From positions 1 through 64,000 of the forward strand of contig NZ_CM001022.1 of assembly GCF_000165795.1 (NCBI RefSeq): a stretch of DNA of 64,000 nt, given 5' to 3'. Below the pieces are notes generated by a model. That model worked only from the letters and a program-made list of their open reading frames with translations. It was not told where the DNA came from and did no database searches. This stretch comes from Aminomonas paucivorans DSM 12260 (GTDB lineage Bacteria; Synergistota; Synergistia; Synergistales; Synergistaceae). This document shows positions 8,068 through 16,522 of the stretch, piece after piece. A program made the translations under genes and the position numbers. Within the stretch, counting starts at the first letter, position 1. Every line of letters starts with the position of its first letter.

Positions 8068-9635
8068 CATGCCCCCGGGCACCGGGCGTACTCGCTGGGG
8101 CTCACCCCGCAGGTCTGCTTGAAGAGGGTGCTGAAGTAGGCGATGTTGCCGTACCCCACCGCCAGGGCGGCGTCCCGGACCGTGGAGCCCCCCGCCAGGA
8201 GGGCCTTGGCCCGGTCCATGCGGGTCTCCTTCACCACGTCCACGAACCGGCAGCGCAGCACCTTGCGGAACAGGCGGCTCAGGTGGCTGGCGCTGACGTG
8301 GACGTGCCGGGCGGTGGCCTCCAGGGTCACCTCGTCGTACCGCTCCCGGATGAAGGCCATGGCCTGGGAGATGACCTGGGCCCCCTCGTCCTGGGAGCTG
8401 GCCCGGATGGTCCAGGCTCCCTCCAGGGCCTGCACCAGGATGGAGTGGAGCCCCGCGGGGTTGTTGGGGGCCAGGATGTTGAGCATCTGCCGACGCACCC
8501 AGGCCTTCACCGCCCCCAGGTCGCACCGCAGGTCCAGGAGGAGTTCGCACACCTGACCCAGCAGGCCCAGCACCAGCATCTTGGAAAGCTCCACGTCCGG
8601 GCAGGCCCGCTCCAGCAGCCGTACCAGCTCGTCCCGTCCCGCCGCCATCTGGGCCAGGTCGCCGTTGCGGAACCCCTCGAAGACCCGACCCTGGAGGGCG
8701 CTCCATCCCTGTTCCTGCCCCGGGGGCCGGTCCTCCGGAAGGAGCTGGGGTTCCTCCGCCCACAACACCCGGCCGGTGCCCCCCAGGAGGCTTTCGTCCA
8801 GCCCCTCCTCCAGGGCCTGCACGGCCCGTCGGGTCTCCTCCAGGGTGCGCACGGTGCCCCCGAAGACCACGTTTCCGGGGATGCCGTTTTCCCCCAGCAC
8901 CTCCAGCAGCCGGGCCGCCAGGGCTTCCGCCTGGGTAGAGGAGTCCTCCGGCAGGAGCAACAGGGTGGAGGAGCGGTGCCAGGGGATCACCAGCCCTCCC
9001 TCGAAGGACCGGGTGGCCGCCTCCAGGAACCGCAGGGTGCCCAGGCCCCGGGAGGGCCGGAAGGCCTCCAGGGTGGCCACCCCCAGGAGGTGGCAGGGCC
9101 GGTCCGGGGGGAGCCCCAGCTCCCGGAAGACCCCCTCGAAGGCCTCCGGGTCCGTCCTCTCCAGGACCAGCTCCGTGAGGGCCGCCATGGCCACCAGCCC
9201 CCGGTTGTCCCGGACGAAAGTCTGAAGCTCCCGGTGGCGCTCTTCCTCCTCCCCCTGCCGGTCCAGCTGGTCCAGGACCTTGCGGAGGGCGGCGTAGAGG
9301 GTGTCGGGCAGCACGGGCTTGACCAGGAAGGACTGGACCCCCAGGGAGAGGGCCCGCTGGGCGTACTCGAACACGTCGTAGGCCGTGAGCACCAGGACCT
9401 TCCCCCCGAAGCCCTGGTCCCGCAGCCCCTCCAGGGTGGAGAGGCCGTCCCCCCCGGGGATGCGGATGTCCAGGAGCACCACCTGGGGCTCCCAGGCCAG
9501 GGCGGTGCGGGCGAAGCTCAGGGCGTCGGCGGCGGTGCGCACCTCCAGGGCCTCGAAGGGTCCCTCCCGGAGGAACTTCGCCAGGGCCTCCCGTTCCAGG
9601 GGCTCGTCCTCCACCACCAGGACCTTCCAGGGCAT
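8067..9635 (-). CDS. Two-component response regulator, CheY-like receiver with AraC-type DNA-binding domain
   Basis: The 522-residue product starts at ATG 9635, one base after the stop of the histidine kinase gene. The receiver domain (about residues 3-120) has the acidic pair in VVEDEP, the phospho-acceptor Asp in VVLLDIRIPG, the Thr in VLTAYD and the Lys in LVKPV. A middle region of about 270 residues resembles the YesN-type spacer but is not a domain I can name. The last 100 residues hold two helix-turn-helix motifs of the AraC family, ending with the hallmark VGYGNIAYFSTLFKQTCGVSPSEY. Being divergent from the microcompartment operon and paired with a PocR kinase, it is the best candidate activator of that operon. 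Compare the repeated sites at 11029-11569. Confidence 0.9.
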   Translation of the reverse strand: MPWKVLVVEDEPLEREALAKFLREGPFEALEVRTAADALSFARTALAWEPQVVLLDIRIPGGDGLSTLEGLRDQGFGGKVLVLTAYDVFEYAQRALSLGVQSFLVKPVLPDTLYAALRKVLDQLDRQGEEEERHRELQTFVRDNRGLVAMAALTELVLERTDPEAFEGVFRELGLPPDRPCHLLGVATLEAFRPSRGLGTLRFLEAATRSFEGGLVIPWHRSSTLLLLPEDSSTQAEALAARLLEVLGENGIPGNVVFGGTVRTLEETRRAVQALEEGLDESLLGGTGRVLWAEEPQLLPEDRPPGQEQGWSALQGRVFEGFRNGDLAQMAAGRDELVRLLERACPDVELSKMLVLGLLGQVCELLLDLRCDLGAVKAWVRRQMLNILAPNNPAGLHSILVQALEGAWTIRASSQDEGAQVISQAMAFIRERYDEVTLEATARHVHVSASHLSRLFRKVLRCRFVDVVKETRMDRAKALLAGGSTVRDAALAVGYGNIAYFSTLFKQTCGVSPSEYARCPGA

Positions 9636-9636
9636 G

Positions 9637-10959
9637 TTACCAGCCTCCTCTGCGCGGCGGCAGCACCACCCGGATCCGGGTGCCGTGGCCGAAGGCGCTG
9701 TCCACCTCGAAGCGCGCCGCCTCTCCGTAGTGCAGCCGCAACCGTTCCTCCACGTTGGCCATCCCCACCCCCCGGTGGGCCCCCTCCGCGTCGAAGCCCA
9801 CCCCGTCGTCCGCCACCTCCACCACCAGGAAGCCTCGCTCCAGGGCGGTGCGGATGAGGATCTCCCCCCCCTGGGGGAGGGGTTCGATGCCGTGGGAGAG
9901 GGCATTCTCCACCAGGGGCTGGAGGAGCATGAAGGGCACCAGGAGTTCCTCCGTTCCCTCTCCCGCCTCGATCCGGGCGCGAAGGCGATCCCCGAAGCGC
10001 ACCCCGTAGATGGCCAGGTAGCGGCGGATGCAGTCCAGCTCCATCCGCAGGGGCACCAGCTCCCCGTGGGCCTGCCGGTGGAGCACGTAGCGCAGGTATT
10101 CCGCCAGGTGCACCGTCAGGTCCTGGGTGCGGGGGGCGTTCTCGAAGAGGGCCAGCCGGGCGATGCTGTTGAGGGTGTTGAACATGAAGTGGGGGTTCAG
10201 CTGGCTTCGCAGGGCCTTCACCTGGGAGAGCTTCAGGCTCCGCTCCAGGGCCTCCTTGTGGCGCTGCTCCTGGATGAGGGAGATGCCCTTCTGGAGGAGC
10301 CGCCGCTCCGTGAGGTGCCGTTCGCAGAGCCCCACGATGTGGGATGCCACCAGGTGGAGGAGGTCCATGGAGTCCCGCACCGCGTGGTGGTCCACCACGG
10401 GGACGTGGAGGAACAGGTCGATGAGGGGGTCCGCCAGGCGCCCCGGGGCGAAGGCCCAGTCCCGCTGGGCGATGCCCTCCACCTCGGAGGTGGAGTAGCG
10501 CTCCAGGAGGACCTGGCCGCAGAGGAGCACCCCCACCATGCCCCCCTCCACGATGATGGGGCTGGCCATGTCCAGGAGACCGTGGGGGCACCGGTAGGCG
10601 AAGGTGCGTCCCACCTCCCGGGATCGGCGGCCTCCGGCGGCGTCGCTTTCGTAGCACCGGCAGCGCCCTTCGGGGAATTCCCGGATGGCCAGGCAGAAGG
10701 GGGTGAAGTTGCTGGGCTGGGTCACGGGGATGCCGTCGGTGGTGGTGATGATGGCCCCCACCTTCATGATCTTGGCGAACCGGTCCTGGATCTCCTGGAG
10801 TCGGGCGATCTCCGCCACCTGCTCCCACCAGGCCAGGCTGCCCGGGGTGAGCCCTCCTCCCTCCTCCTCCTTCCACAGGAGGAGCAGGGGGTCGTTCCAG
10901 GAGCCTCCGGAGGAATCCGGGGAAACGGGAAAGGCGGGGTCGCCGTTCAGGACGTTCAC
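9637..10959 (-). CDS. PocR-domain sensor histidine kinase (LytS/YesM-type)
   Basis: About 440 residues. The N-terminal third carries a PocR sensory domain (roughly residues 45-190) with its conserved cysteines and GQ ending: PFCLAIREF, RCRCYES, YRCPHGLLDMASPI and VLLCGQVLL. PocR domains are thought to bind small hydrocarbon derivatives such as propanediol. A helical linker leads to a His_kinase domain with the phospho-acceptor His in LNPHFMFNTLNS near residue 265, then an ATPase domain with LQPLVENALSHGI (N-box) and DDGVGF. No membrane segment is seen, so it probably senses a cytoplasmic ligand. The start is uncertain: GTG at 10959 sits within the only good ribosome-binding sequence (GGAGGTGA), and the CTG at 10950, five bases past it, is an alternative. 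Confidence 0.88.
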   Translation of the reverse strand: MNVLNGDPAFPVSPDSSGGSWNDPLLLLWKEEEGGGLTPGSLAWWEQVAEIARLQEIQDRFAKIMKVGAIITTTDGIPVTQPSNFTPFCLAIREFPEGRCRCYESDAAGGRRSREVGRTFAYRCPHGLLDMASPIIVEGGMVGVLLCGQVLLERYSTSEVEGIAQRDWAFAPGRLADPLIDLFLHVPVVDHHAVRDSMDLLHLVASHIVGLCERHLTERRLLQKGISLIQEQRHKEALERSLKLSQVKALRSQLNPHFMFNTLNSIARLALFENAPRTQDLTVHLAEYLRYVLHRQAHGELVPLRMELDCIRRYLAIYGVRFGDRLRARIEAGEGTEELLVPFMLLQPLVENALSHGIEPLPQGGEILIRTALERGFLVVEVADDGVGFDAEGAHRGVGMANVEERLRLHYGEAARFEVDSAFGHGTRIRVVLPPRRGGW

Positions 10960-11028
10960 CTCCCGAGGATGGCCTTGCGCCCCCAGTGTAGCGTCCCGGG
11001 GAGAGGGGGGACAGCGGGGAGGGGAGGA

Positions 11029-11085
11029 AGCGGTCAAAAAAACCGCTTCCCCCGGGGATGCGTCCTCCGGGGAGCCCTCTATGCT
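11029..11085 (+). promoter_or_regulatory. Candidate regulator site 1 and -10 element upstream of the microcompartment operon
   Basis: An 18-base element at 11029-11046 has the form A(G/C)CGNTCAAAAA(A/G)AC, and closely related copies occur at 11479-11496 and 11552-11569. Here it is embedded in a perfect 8-bp inverted repeat (GAAGCGGT at 11027-11034, ACCGCTTC at 11042-11049). A -10-like TATGCT at 11080-11085 begins 51 bases after the element's start and lacks a recognisable -35, as expected of an activator-dependent promoter. Its control by the adjacent AraC-type regulator is inference. Confidence 0.45.
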
Positions 11086-11117
11086 GGGACCAAAGCCACG
11101 GGGAAGGGGGCGGCGAG

Positions 11118-11462
11118 GTGGCCTGGATCAAGCGTGGGGCCCTGATGGTGGACCTGAACAACCTGGAGCGGCTGGACGAGAAACGCAAGGACGGCTCCCT
11201 GCGGGGGCGCATCGTGGGGTGGGTGAACGAGGGGGTGGTACAGATCCCTTTGCTCAACACCTACTGGTGCTACGATGCCCTGCGGCGGGTGCACCAGGAA
11301 TGGTTCCTCAAACGCCACCCGGACATGGTGGTGTTCGAGGGAGATCCCGCGGCGGCGGATGCCCTGTACCGGAAGCTTCAGGCCTGGCTGGCCGCCCCGA
11401 GTTACCGCCTCTTCGACGTGGACTACGAGCTGGAACGCCTGGGGGAGCCCCCGGGACGCTGA
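11118..11462 (+). CDS. Uncharacterised protein at the head of the microcompartment locus
   Basis: I do not recognise this 114-residue protein. It has no signal peptide, membrane segment or metal-binding cysteine cluster, and is mixed in charge and aromatic-rich (TYWCYDALRRVHQEWF near the middle). GTG at 11118 follows a G-rich sequence at 11104-11110; ATG at 11145 is an alternative start. It lies between two of the repeated candidate regulator sites and 204 bases before pduU, so it may be expressed with the microcompartment genes. Codon use is like that of its neighbours, so it is probably a real gene. Confidence 0.6.
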   Translation: MAWIKRGALMVDLNNLERLDEKRKDGSLRGRIVGWVNEGVVQIPLLNTYWCYDALRRVHQEWFLKRHPDMVVFEGDPAAADALYRKLQAWLAAPSYRLFDVDYELERLGEPPGR

Positions 11463-11478
11463 CCTCCTCCCCCGCAAA

Positions 11479-11609
11479 ACCGATCAAAAAAACGAACAAG
11501 TCCCCCTTGTCTTTCCTTCTTCCTTCTGCTTGGACAAAGGACTGCCGAAAAACCGCTCAAAAAGACCGCCCCCCCCCTGGATGCCCCCCGAAACGCCTTC
11601 GGGTATCTC
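11479..11609 (+). promoter_or_regulatory. Candidate regulator sites 2 and 3 and -10 element before pduU
   Basis: Two copies of the 18-base element lie at 11479-11496 and 11552-11569, 73 bases apart. A -10-like TATCTC at 11604-11609 begins 52 bases after the start of site 3, almost the same distance as at site 1 (51 bases). A small hairpin (CCCGAA at 11587-11592 with TTCGGG at 11598-11603) lies between. The repeated element and the repeated spacing can be read directly; the binding protein is inferred. Confidence 0.45.
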
Positions 11610-11666
11610 TGGAAGCGCCGTGACGAACCGCGGTTTCCAAGGCGCCGCCCGAAGAGGGGGAAGGTC

Positions 11667-12008
11667 ATGGGAGAGGGCAAGCAGCGCATCGTCCAGGAAT
11701 ACGTGCCGGGCAAGCAGGTCACCCTGGCCCATCTGATCCGCCGTCCCCGGCCGGATCTGTGCGAACGTCTGGGGGTGGACCACCCGGGAGCGGTGGGGAT
11801 CATGACCATCACCCCGGGAGAGGGAGCCATCATCGCCGCGGACGCGGCGGGCAAGGCGGCGGACGTGCATGTCGAGTTCGTGGACCGTTTCACGGGGTGC
11901 CTCATGTTTACCGGAGAGGTCTCCTCGGTGGAGACGGGGCTTGTGGGGGCCGTCTCGGTCCTGGAGTCGGTGCTGGGCTTCGTGCCCGCTCCGATCACCA
12001 GGACCTAG
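11667..12008 (+). CDS. pduU: Microcompartment shell protein PduU (circularly permuted BMC domain)
   Basis: PduU forms hexameric shell tiles with a beta-barrel cap over the pore. The 113-residue product closely resembles Salmonella PduU: an N-terminal RIVQEYVPGKQVTLAHLI barrel strand, the permuted BMC fold with ITPGEGAIIAADAAGKAADV, and the C-terminal ITRT ending. EutS is the close relative, and the N-terminal segment favours PduU. The ATG at 11667 follows GGGGGAAGG. Confidence 0.93.
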   Translation: MGEGKQRIVQEYVPGKQVTLAHLIRRPRPDLCERLGVDHPGAVGIMTITPGEGAIIAADAAGKAADVHVEFVDRFTGCLMFTGEVSSVETGLVGAVSVLESVLGFVPAPITRT

Positions 12009-12021
12009 GGGGCTCCCTTTC

Positions 12022-12492
12022 GTGTCTTCAGGGGGGGCGTCGCCCCGGAGGGTCATGGCCGTAGGCCCCGCCGGGGCGGGAAAGACCACCCTGCTGGCGG
12101 CCCTGGGGCTGACGGAGGGACGGGTCCGGAAGACCGAGATGGTGACCTTCTCCGCCTTCGCCATCGACACGCCGGGGGAGCTGCTGGACAATCCGAGGCT
12201 TTACCACGCCATCCTGATGAACGCCACCAAGGCGAGGGTGGTGCTGTTTCTGGCGGACGGAACGAGGGATTCCCGGTACCCCCCCGGGCTGGCCCGGTCC
12301 ATCCGGGCTCCGGTGCTGGGGGTGGTGACCAAGAGCGACGAGGCCACGGCGGAAGGGGTTCGCCGGGCCCGGGAGGTGTTGCTCCGGGCGGGGGCGAGGG
12401 AGGTGAGGCGCTGTTCCTCCGTCACCGGAGAGGGGTTGCGGGAAATGAAGGAGCGAATCGAAGAACTGTTGGAGGAGGGGTGTTCCCGATGA
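12022..12492 (+). CDS. pduV: PduV/EutP-family small GTPase-like protein
   Basis: PduV is a Ras-like P-loop protein found at the microcompartment surface in Salmonella and linked to its movement; the precise reaction is unknown. The 156-residue product has a P-loop [11 protein letters not shown] near residue 16, the family's AIDTPGE switch segment near 55, and VTKSDEA (NKxD-like) near 115. GTG at 12022 is chosen because it has a G-rich ribosome site and gives the usual short N-terminus. The frame is open further upstream, but only over pduU. The stop overlaps the next ATG by three bases. Confidence 0.85.
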   Translation: MSSGGASPRRVMAVGPAGAGKTTLLAALGLTEGRVRKTEMVTFSAFAIDTPGELLDNPRLYHAILMNATKARVVLFLADGTRDSRYPPGLARSIRAPVLGVVTKSDEATAEGVRRAREVLLRAGAREVRRCSSVTGEGLREMKERIEELLEEGCSR

Positions 12493-12767
12493 ACGGAGAA
12501 GCGCTGGGGCTCATCGAGACCCGAGGTCTGGTGGGGGCCATCGAGGCGGCGGACGCCATGGTGAAGGCCGCCAACGTGCACCTCATGGGGTACGAGAAGA
12601 TCGGTTCGGGGTACGTCACCGTCATGGTCCGGGGGGACGTGGGGGCCGTGAAGGCCGCCACCGACGCGGGCGCTGCGGCGGCGAAGAAGGTGGGGGAGAT
12701 CGTCTCCATCCACGTGATCCCCCGGCCCCACAGCGACACGGAAAAGATCCTGCCCAAGCTGGGCTGA
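12489..12767 (+). CDS. pduA: PduA/PduJ-type hexameric shell protein
   Basis: This is a single BMC domain of 92 residues, the major facet tile of the shell, whose central pore passes the substrate. It has the canonical [27 protein letters not shown] opening, of which the first half is the family signature, and the [14 protein letters not shown] segment. The pore loop KIGSG matches PduA-type pores that admit propanediol or glycerol. The ATG at 12489 overlaps the pduV stop. A close paralogue lies at 19459. Confidence 0.93.
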   Translation: MNGEALGLIETRGLVGAIEAADAMVKAANVHLMGYEKIGSGYVTVMVRGDVGAVKAATDAGAAAAKKVGEIVSIHVIPRPHSDTEKILPKLG

Positions 12768-12786
12768 CGCGGAGGAGGTGCCCTAG

Positions 12787-13581
12787 ATGGAACAGGACGT
12801 CATGAAGAAGGTCATGGACGAGGTGATGAAGCGCTTCGCCTCGGAGATTCCCGTGGAGGCCCCGAAGCCCGCCGTCGAGGCGGCCTGCGTTCCCGCGGGG
12901 GTCACGGAGTTCATCGGCACCGCCCGGGGCCACACCATCGGCCTGGTGATCGCCAACGTGGAGCCCCGGCTTCACGAGAAGATGGGCATCGACAAACGCT
13001 TCCGCTCCATCGGGATCATTTCCGACCGCATCGGGGCGGGGCCGCAGATCATGGCCGCCGACGAGGCGGTGAAGGCCACCAACACGGAGATCGTCTCCGT
13101 GGAGCTTCCCCGGGACACGGAGGGCGGGGCGGGGCACGGCTGCCTCATCGTCTTCGGGGCGGAGGACGTCTCCGACGCCCGTCGGGCGGTGGAGGTGACC
13201 CTGAAGGACCTGGACCGCACCTTCGGGGACGTGTGGGGCAACGAGGTGGGCTACCTGGAGCTGCAGTACACCGCCCGGGCCAGCTACTGCCTCAACAAGG
13301 CCCTGGGCGCCCCCCTGGGCCGGGCCTTCGGGCTCATCCTGGGGGCCCCCGCGGGGATCGGCCTGGTGATGTGCGACACCGCCCTGAAGGCAGCGGAGGT
13401 GGAGCCCTTCGCCTACTGCTCCCCCAGCAAGGGCACCAGCCTCACCAACGAGTGTTTCATCATGGTCACCGGCGACTCCGGGGCGGTTCGGCAGTCCATC
13501 ATCTCCGCCCGAGAGGTGGGCTTGAAGCTGCTCCACTCCATGGGAGGCAAGCCCCAGACCAGCACCGTCTCCTACATCTAG
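12787..13581 (+). CDS. pduB: PduB tandem-BMC trimeric shell protein
   Basis: PduB is a trimer of tandem BMC domains and in Salmonella a major shell component. The 264-residue product matches PduB throughout (Salmonella 270), with GAGPQIMAADEAVKATNTE in domain one, the conserved ELQYTARASY region and GDSGAVRQSI in domain two. Residues 1-37 precede the point where Salmonella makes the shorter PduB' by internal initiation. No ATG or GTG stands at that place here, so only the long form may be made. The first 19 residues form an amphipathic helix like those that bind cargo to the shell. Confidence 0.95.
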   Translation: MEQDVMKKVMDEVMKRFASEIPVEAPKPAVEAACVPAGVTEFIGTARGHTIGLVIANVEPRLHEKMGIDKRFRSIGIISDRIGAGPQIMAADEAVKATNTEIVSVELPRDTEGGAGHGCLIVFGAEDVSDARRAVEVTLKDLDRTFGDVWGNEVGYLELQYTARASYCLNKALGAPLGRAFGLILGAPAGIGLVMCDTALKAAEVEPFAYCSPSKGTSLTNECFIMVTGDSGAVRQSIISAREVGLKLLHSMGGKPQTSTVSYI

Positions 13582-13611
13582 GGGCCGACCGACCCGAAGG
13601 GGGTGGAAGGG

Positions 13612-15285
13612 ATGGCACAAGCCAAGAGGAGCAAGCGATTCGAGATCCTGGAGAACCGACCCGTCCACAAGGACGGGTTCATCGGAGAGTGGGTGGACGT
13701 GGGCCTCATCGCCATGGACAGCCCCAACGATCCCAAGCCGTCGATCCGCATCGAGGGCGGCAAGGTGATGGAGATGGACGGCCGCACCCGGGACCAGTTC
13801 GACATGATCGAGCAGTTCGTGGCGGACTACGCCCTGGACACCGCCGTGGCCGTCGAGGCCATGGGGAAGAGCTGCCAGGAGCTGGCCCGGATGCTGGTGG
13901 ACATCAACGTCCCCCGCCGGGAGGTGCGTCGCCTCTTCGGAGGGCTCACCCCGGCGAAGCTGGCGGGGGTCCTCTCGGTCATGAACATCGTGGAGATCAT
14001 GATGGCCATGCAGAAGATGCGGTGCCGCCAGACTCCCGCCAACCAGGCCCACGTCACCAGCGCCAAGGACCACCCGGTGCTGCTGGCGGCGGACGCGGCG
14101 GAGGCGGCCCTGCGGGGGTTCGTGGAGATCGAGACCACCGTAGGGGTGGTGCGCTACGCCCCCTTCAACGCCCTGGCCCTGCTGGTGGGCGGCCAGGTGG
14201 GACGTCCGGGCACCCTGTCCCAGGACGCCCTGGAGGAGGCCTTCGAGCTTCAGATCGGCATGAGGGGCCTCACGGCCTACGCGGAGACCGTGTCGGTGTA
14301 CGGCACGGAGAGCGTCTTCGTGGACGGGGACGACACCCCCTGGTCCAAGTCCTTCCTGGCCTCCGCCTACGCCAGCCGGGGCCTCAAGATGCGGTTCACC
14401 AGCGGCACGGGCAGCGAGGTGCAGATGGGGGCCGCGGAGGGGCGTTCCATGCTCTACCTGGAAGCCCGGTGCATCCTGGTCACCCGGGGCGCGGGGGTTC
14501 AGGGGCTGCAGAACGGCTCCATCTCCTGCATCGGCGTGCCCGGTGCGGTTCCCTCGGGCATCCGGGCGGTGGCGGCGGAGAACCTCATCACCATGGCCCT
14601 GGACCTGGAGGTGGCCTCGGGGAACGACCAGACCTTCTCCCACTCCGACCTGCGTCGGGTGGCCCGCACCATCCCCCAGTTCTTCCCCGGCACGGACCTG
14701 ATCTTCTCGGGCTACTCCGCCACCCCCAACTACGACAACATGTTCGCCGGTTCCAACTGGGACATCGAGGACGTGGACGACTACCTGGCCCTGCAGCGGG
14801 ACTTCCGGGTGGACGGGGGCCTCAAGCCCGTGTCGGAGGACGGGGTGGTGGCGGCGCGGAACAAGGCTGCCCGGGCGCTCCAGGCGGTGTTCGACGAGCT
14901 GGGCTTCCCCCCCATCACCGACGAGGAGGTGGAGGCGGCCACCTACGCCAACGGGAGCCGGGACGTGGGCACCCGAAACGTGCCCGAGGACCTCAAGGGC
15001 GCGGAGCGCCTCATGGCGGAGGGGGTCACGGGGGTGGACATCGCCCGGATTCTCGCCAAGCGCGGTTTCCGGGACGTGGCGGAGTCCCTGATCATGATGA
15101 TGCGGCAGCGCGTTTCGGGGGACTACCTACAGACCTCCGCCTGGATCGGGTCGGACGGCACGGTGCACAGCGCCGTGAACGACCCGAACACCTACGAAGG
15201 TCCCGGTACGGGCTACCAGCTCACGGCGGAACGCTGGAACGAGATCAAGGCGATCCCCTGGGCGGTCAACCCCGAGGACATCTAG
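13612..15285 (+). CDS. pduC: Adenosylcobalamin-dependent propanediol/glycerol dehydratase, large subunit
   Basis: This is the catalytic alpha subunit of diol dehydratase, which converts 1,2-propanediol to propionaldehyde (or glycerol to 3-hydroxypropionaldehyde) by a B12 radical mechanism inside the microcompartment. The 557-residue product is full length (Salmonella 554) and highly similar from RFEILENRPVHKDGF to the C-terminus, with the barrel segments RCRQTPANQAHVTS, SGTGSEVQMG and SCIGVPGAVPSGIR intact. ATG at 13612 lies nine bases after AAGGGGG; the GTG at 13603 overlaps that site. Propanediol and glycerol preference cannot be separated from sequence here. Confidence 0.95.
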   Translation: MAQAKRSKRFEILENRPVHKDGFIGEWVDVGLIAMDSPNDPKPSIRIEGGKVMEMDGRTRDQFDMIEQFVADYALDTAVAVEAMGKSCQELARMLVDINVPRREVRRLFGGLTPAKLAGVLSVMNIVEIMMAMQKMRCRQTPANQAHVTSAKDHPVLLAADAAEAALRGFVEIETTVGVVRYAPFNALALLVGGQVGRPGTLSQDALEEAFELQIGMRGLTAYAETVSVYGTESVFVDGDDTPWSKSFLASAYASRGLKMRFTSGTGSEVQMGAAEGRSMLYLEARCILVTRGAGVQGLQNGSISCIGVPGAVPSGIRAVAAENLITMALDLEVASGNDQTFSHSDLRRVARTIPQFFPGTDLIFSGYSATPNYDNMFAGSNWDIEDVDDYLALQRDFRVDGGLKPVSEDGVVAARNKAARALQAVFDELGFPPITDEEVEAATYANGSRDVGTRNVPEDLKGAERLMAEGVTGVDIARILAKRGFRDVAESLIMMMRQRVSGDYLQTSAWIGSDGTVHSAVNDPNTYEGPGTGYQLTAERWNEIKAIPWAVNPEDI

Positions 15286-15303
15286 GCAAGGGGGGAGATA
15301 CCT

Positions 15304-15963
15304 GTGCAGATCAACCGTGAACTGGTGGAGAAGGTCGTCGCCGAGGTGATCGCGGAGGTTCTGGGCTCTCAGTCCGGTTCCGCCCCGACCCCGACGCCTC
15401 GGGAGGAAGCCTCGGGGGTGGCGTTTGCGGAGAGCGGGAGGGCGGTCAAGGGGACGGACCCGAAGGAAGTGGTCCTGGCCCTGACCCCCGCCTTCGGCAC
15501 CACCTTCAGCAAGACCATCGTGGACGTGCCCCATGCGGAGGTGCTTCGTCAGATCTTCGCGGGGGTGGAGGAAGAGGGGCTGAAGATCCGGGTGGTGCGG
15601 GTCTACCACACCGCCGACGTGGCCTTCATGGCCCACCAGGCGGCGAAGCTCTCCGGGTCGGGCATCGGCATCGGGGTGCTCTCCCGGGGGACGTCGGTGA
15701 TCCACCAGAAGGACCTGGCTCCCCTGAGCAACCTGGAGCTGTTCCCCCAGTCCCCCCTGCTGGACGCCATGACCTTCCGGGCTATCGGCAAGAACGCCGC
15801 GAAGTACGCCAAGTCGGAGCAGCCCACGCCGGTGCCCACGAAGAACGATCCCATGGCCCGGCCCCGGTATCAGGGGCTGGCGGCGCTGCTCCACAACAAG
15901 GAAGCCCGCTTCCTCGACCGGACCAAGGCTCCGGTGGAGGTCAAGGTCACCTTCGAAGGATAG
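15304..15963 (+). CDS. pduD: Diol dehydratase medium subunit
   Basis: The beta subunit contributes to the cobalamin-binding face of diol dehydratase. The 219-residue product starts with GTG at 15304 after GGGGGAG. Residues 3-20 (INRELVEKVVAEVIAEVL) form the amphipathic encapsulation helix that sends PduD, and with it the whole enzyme, into the compartment. A proline-rich linker (about 22-45) and the globular domain follow, with HQAAKLSGSGIGIGVLSRG. It lies 18 bases after pduC and 12 before pduE. Confidence 0.94.
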   Translation: MQINRELVEKVVAEVIAEVLGSQSGSAPTPTPREEASGVAFAESGRAVKGTDPKEVVLALTPAFGTTFSKTIVDVPHAEVLRQIFAGVEEEGLKIRVVRVYHTADVAFMAHQAAKLSGSGIGIGVLSRGTSVIHQKDLAPLSNLELFPQSPLLDAMTFRAIGKNAAKYAKSEQPTPVPTKNDPMARPRYQGLAALLHNKEARFLDRTKAPVEVKVTFEG

Positions 15964-15975
15964 GGAGGGGACGAG

Positions 15976-16512
15976 ATGGCCCAGATCAATGAGCAACTGG
16001 TGGCGCAACTGGTGAGGCAGGTCCTCCAGAACATGGACGGATCCGCCCCGAATCCCGCCGCCCCGGAGGCGGCCCGGTCCGGTCCGGGGGTCACCGCGGC
16101 GGACTACCCCCTGGGGAGCAAGCGGCCGGATCTCCTGAAGAGCCCCCGGGGCATTCCCTTCCAGGAGCTGACCCTGGAGGCGGTGGAGAGCGGCAAGGCC
16201 ACCTTCGAGGACTTTCGCATCACCCCGGACGCCCTGGAGATGCAGGCCCGGATCGCCGAGAGCGCCGGGCGTCCCCAGATCGCCCGGAACCTGCGGCGGG
16301 CGGCGGAGCTGACCCGGGTGCCCGACGAGCGCATCCTCCAGATCTACAACGCCATGAGGCCCCACCGGTCCACCCGGGAGGAGATGGAGGCCATCGCCCG
16401 GGAGCTGGAGGAGACCTACGCCGCGAAGGTGTGCGCCGGCTTCGTCCGGGAGGCCGCGGAGGTCTACGGGCGGCGGAAGCTGCTGCGGGGAGACCTCCCC
16501 TCCTCGGACTAG
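15976..16512 (+). CDS. pduE: Diol dehydratase small subunit
   Basis: The gamma subunit (178 residues; Salmonella 173) completes the alpha2beta2gamma2 dehydratase. Residues 3-20 are a second amphipathic helix (INEQLVAQLVRQVLQNM) like that of PduD, then a linker, then the helical body with YPLGSKRPDLLKSPRG and AMRPHRSTREEM, both typical of the family. ATG at 15976 follows GGGAGGGGA. Confidence 0.94.
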   Translation: MAQINEQLVAQLVRQVLQNMDGSAPNPAAPEAARSGPGVTAADYPLGSKRPDLLKSPRGIPFQELTLEAVESGKATFEDFRITPDALEMQARIAESAGRPQIARNLRRAAELTRVPDERILQIYNAMRPHRSTREEMEAIARELEETYAAKVCAGFVREAAEVYGRRKLLRGDLPSSD

Positions 16513-16522
16513 GGGGGGTTCC

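Noticed and set aside
11027-11049. Perfect inverted repeat with A-rich loop as an intrinsic terminator
   Set aside because: The A/T run is in the loop, not after the stem; the same element recurs twice without the stem, so a protein-binding site fits better.
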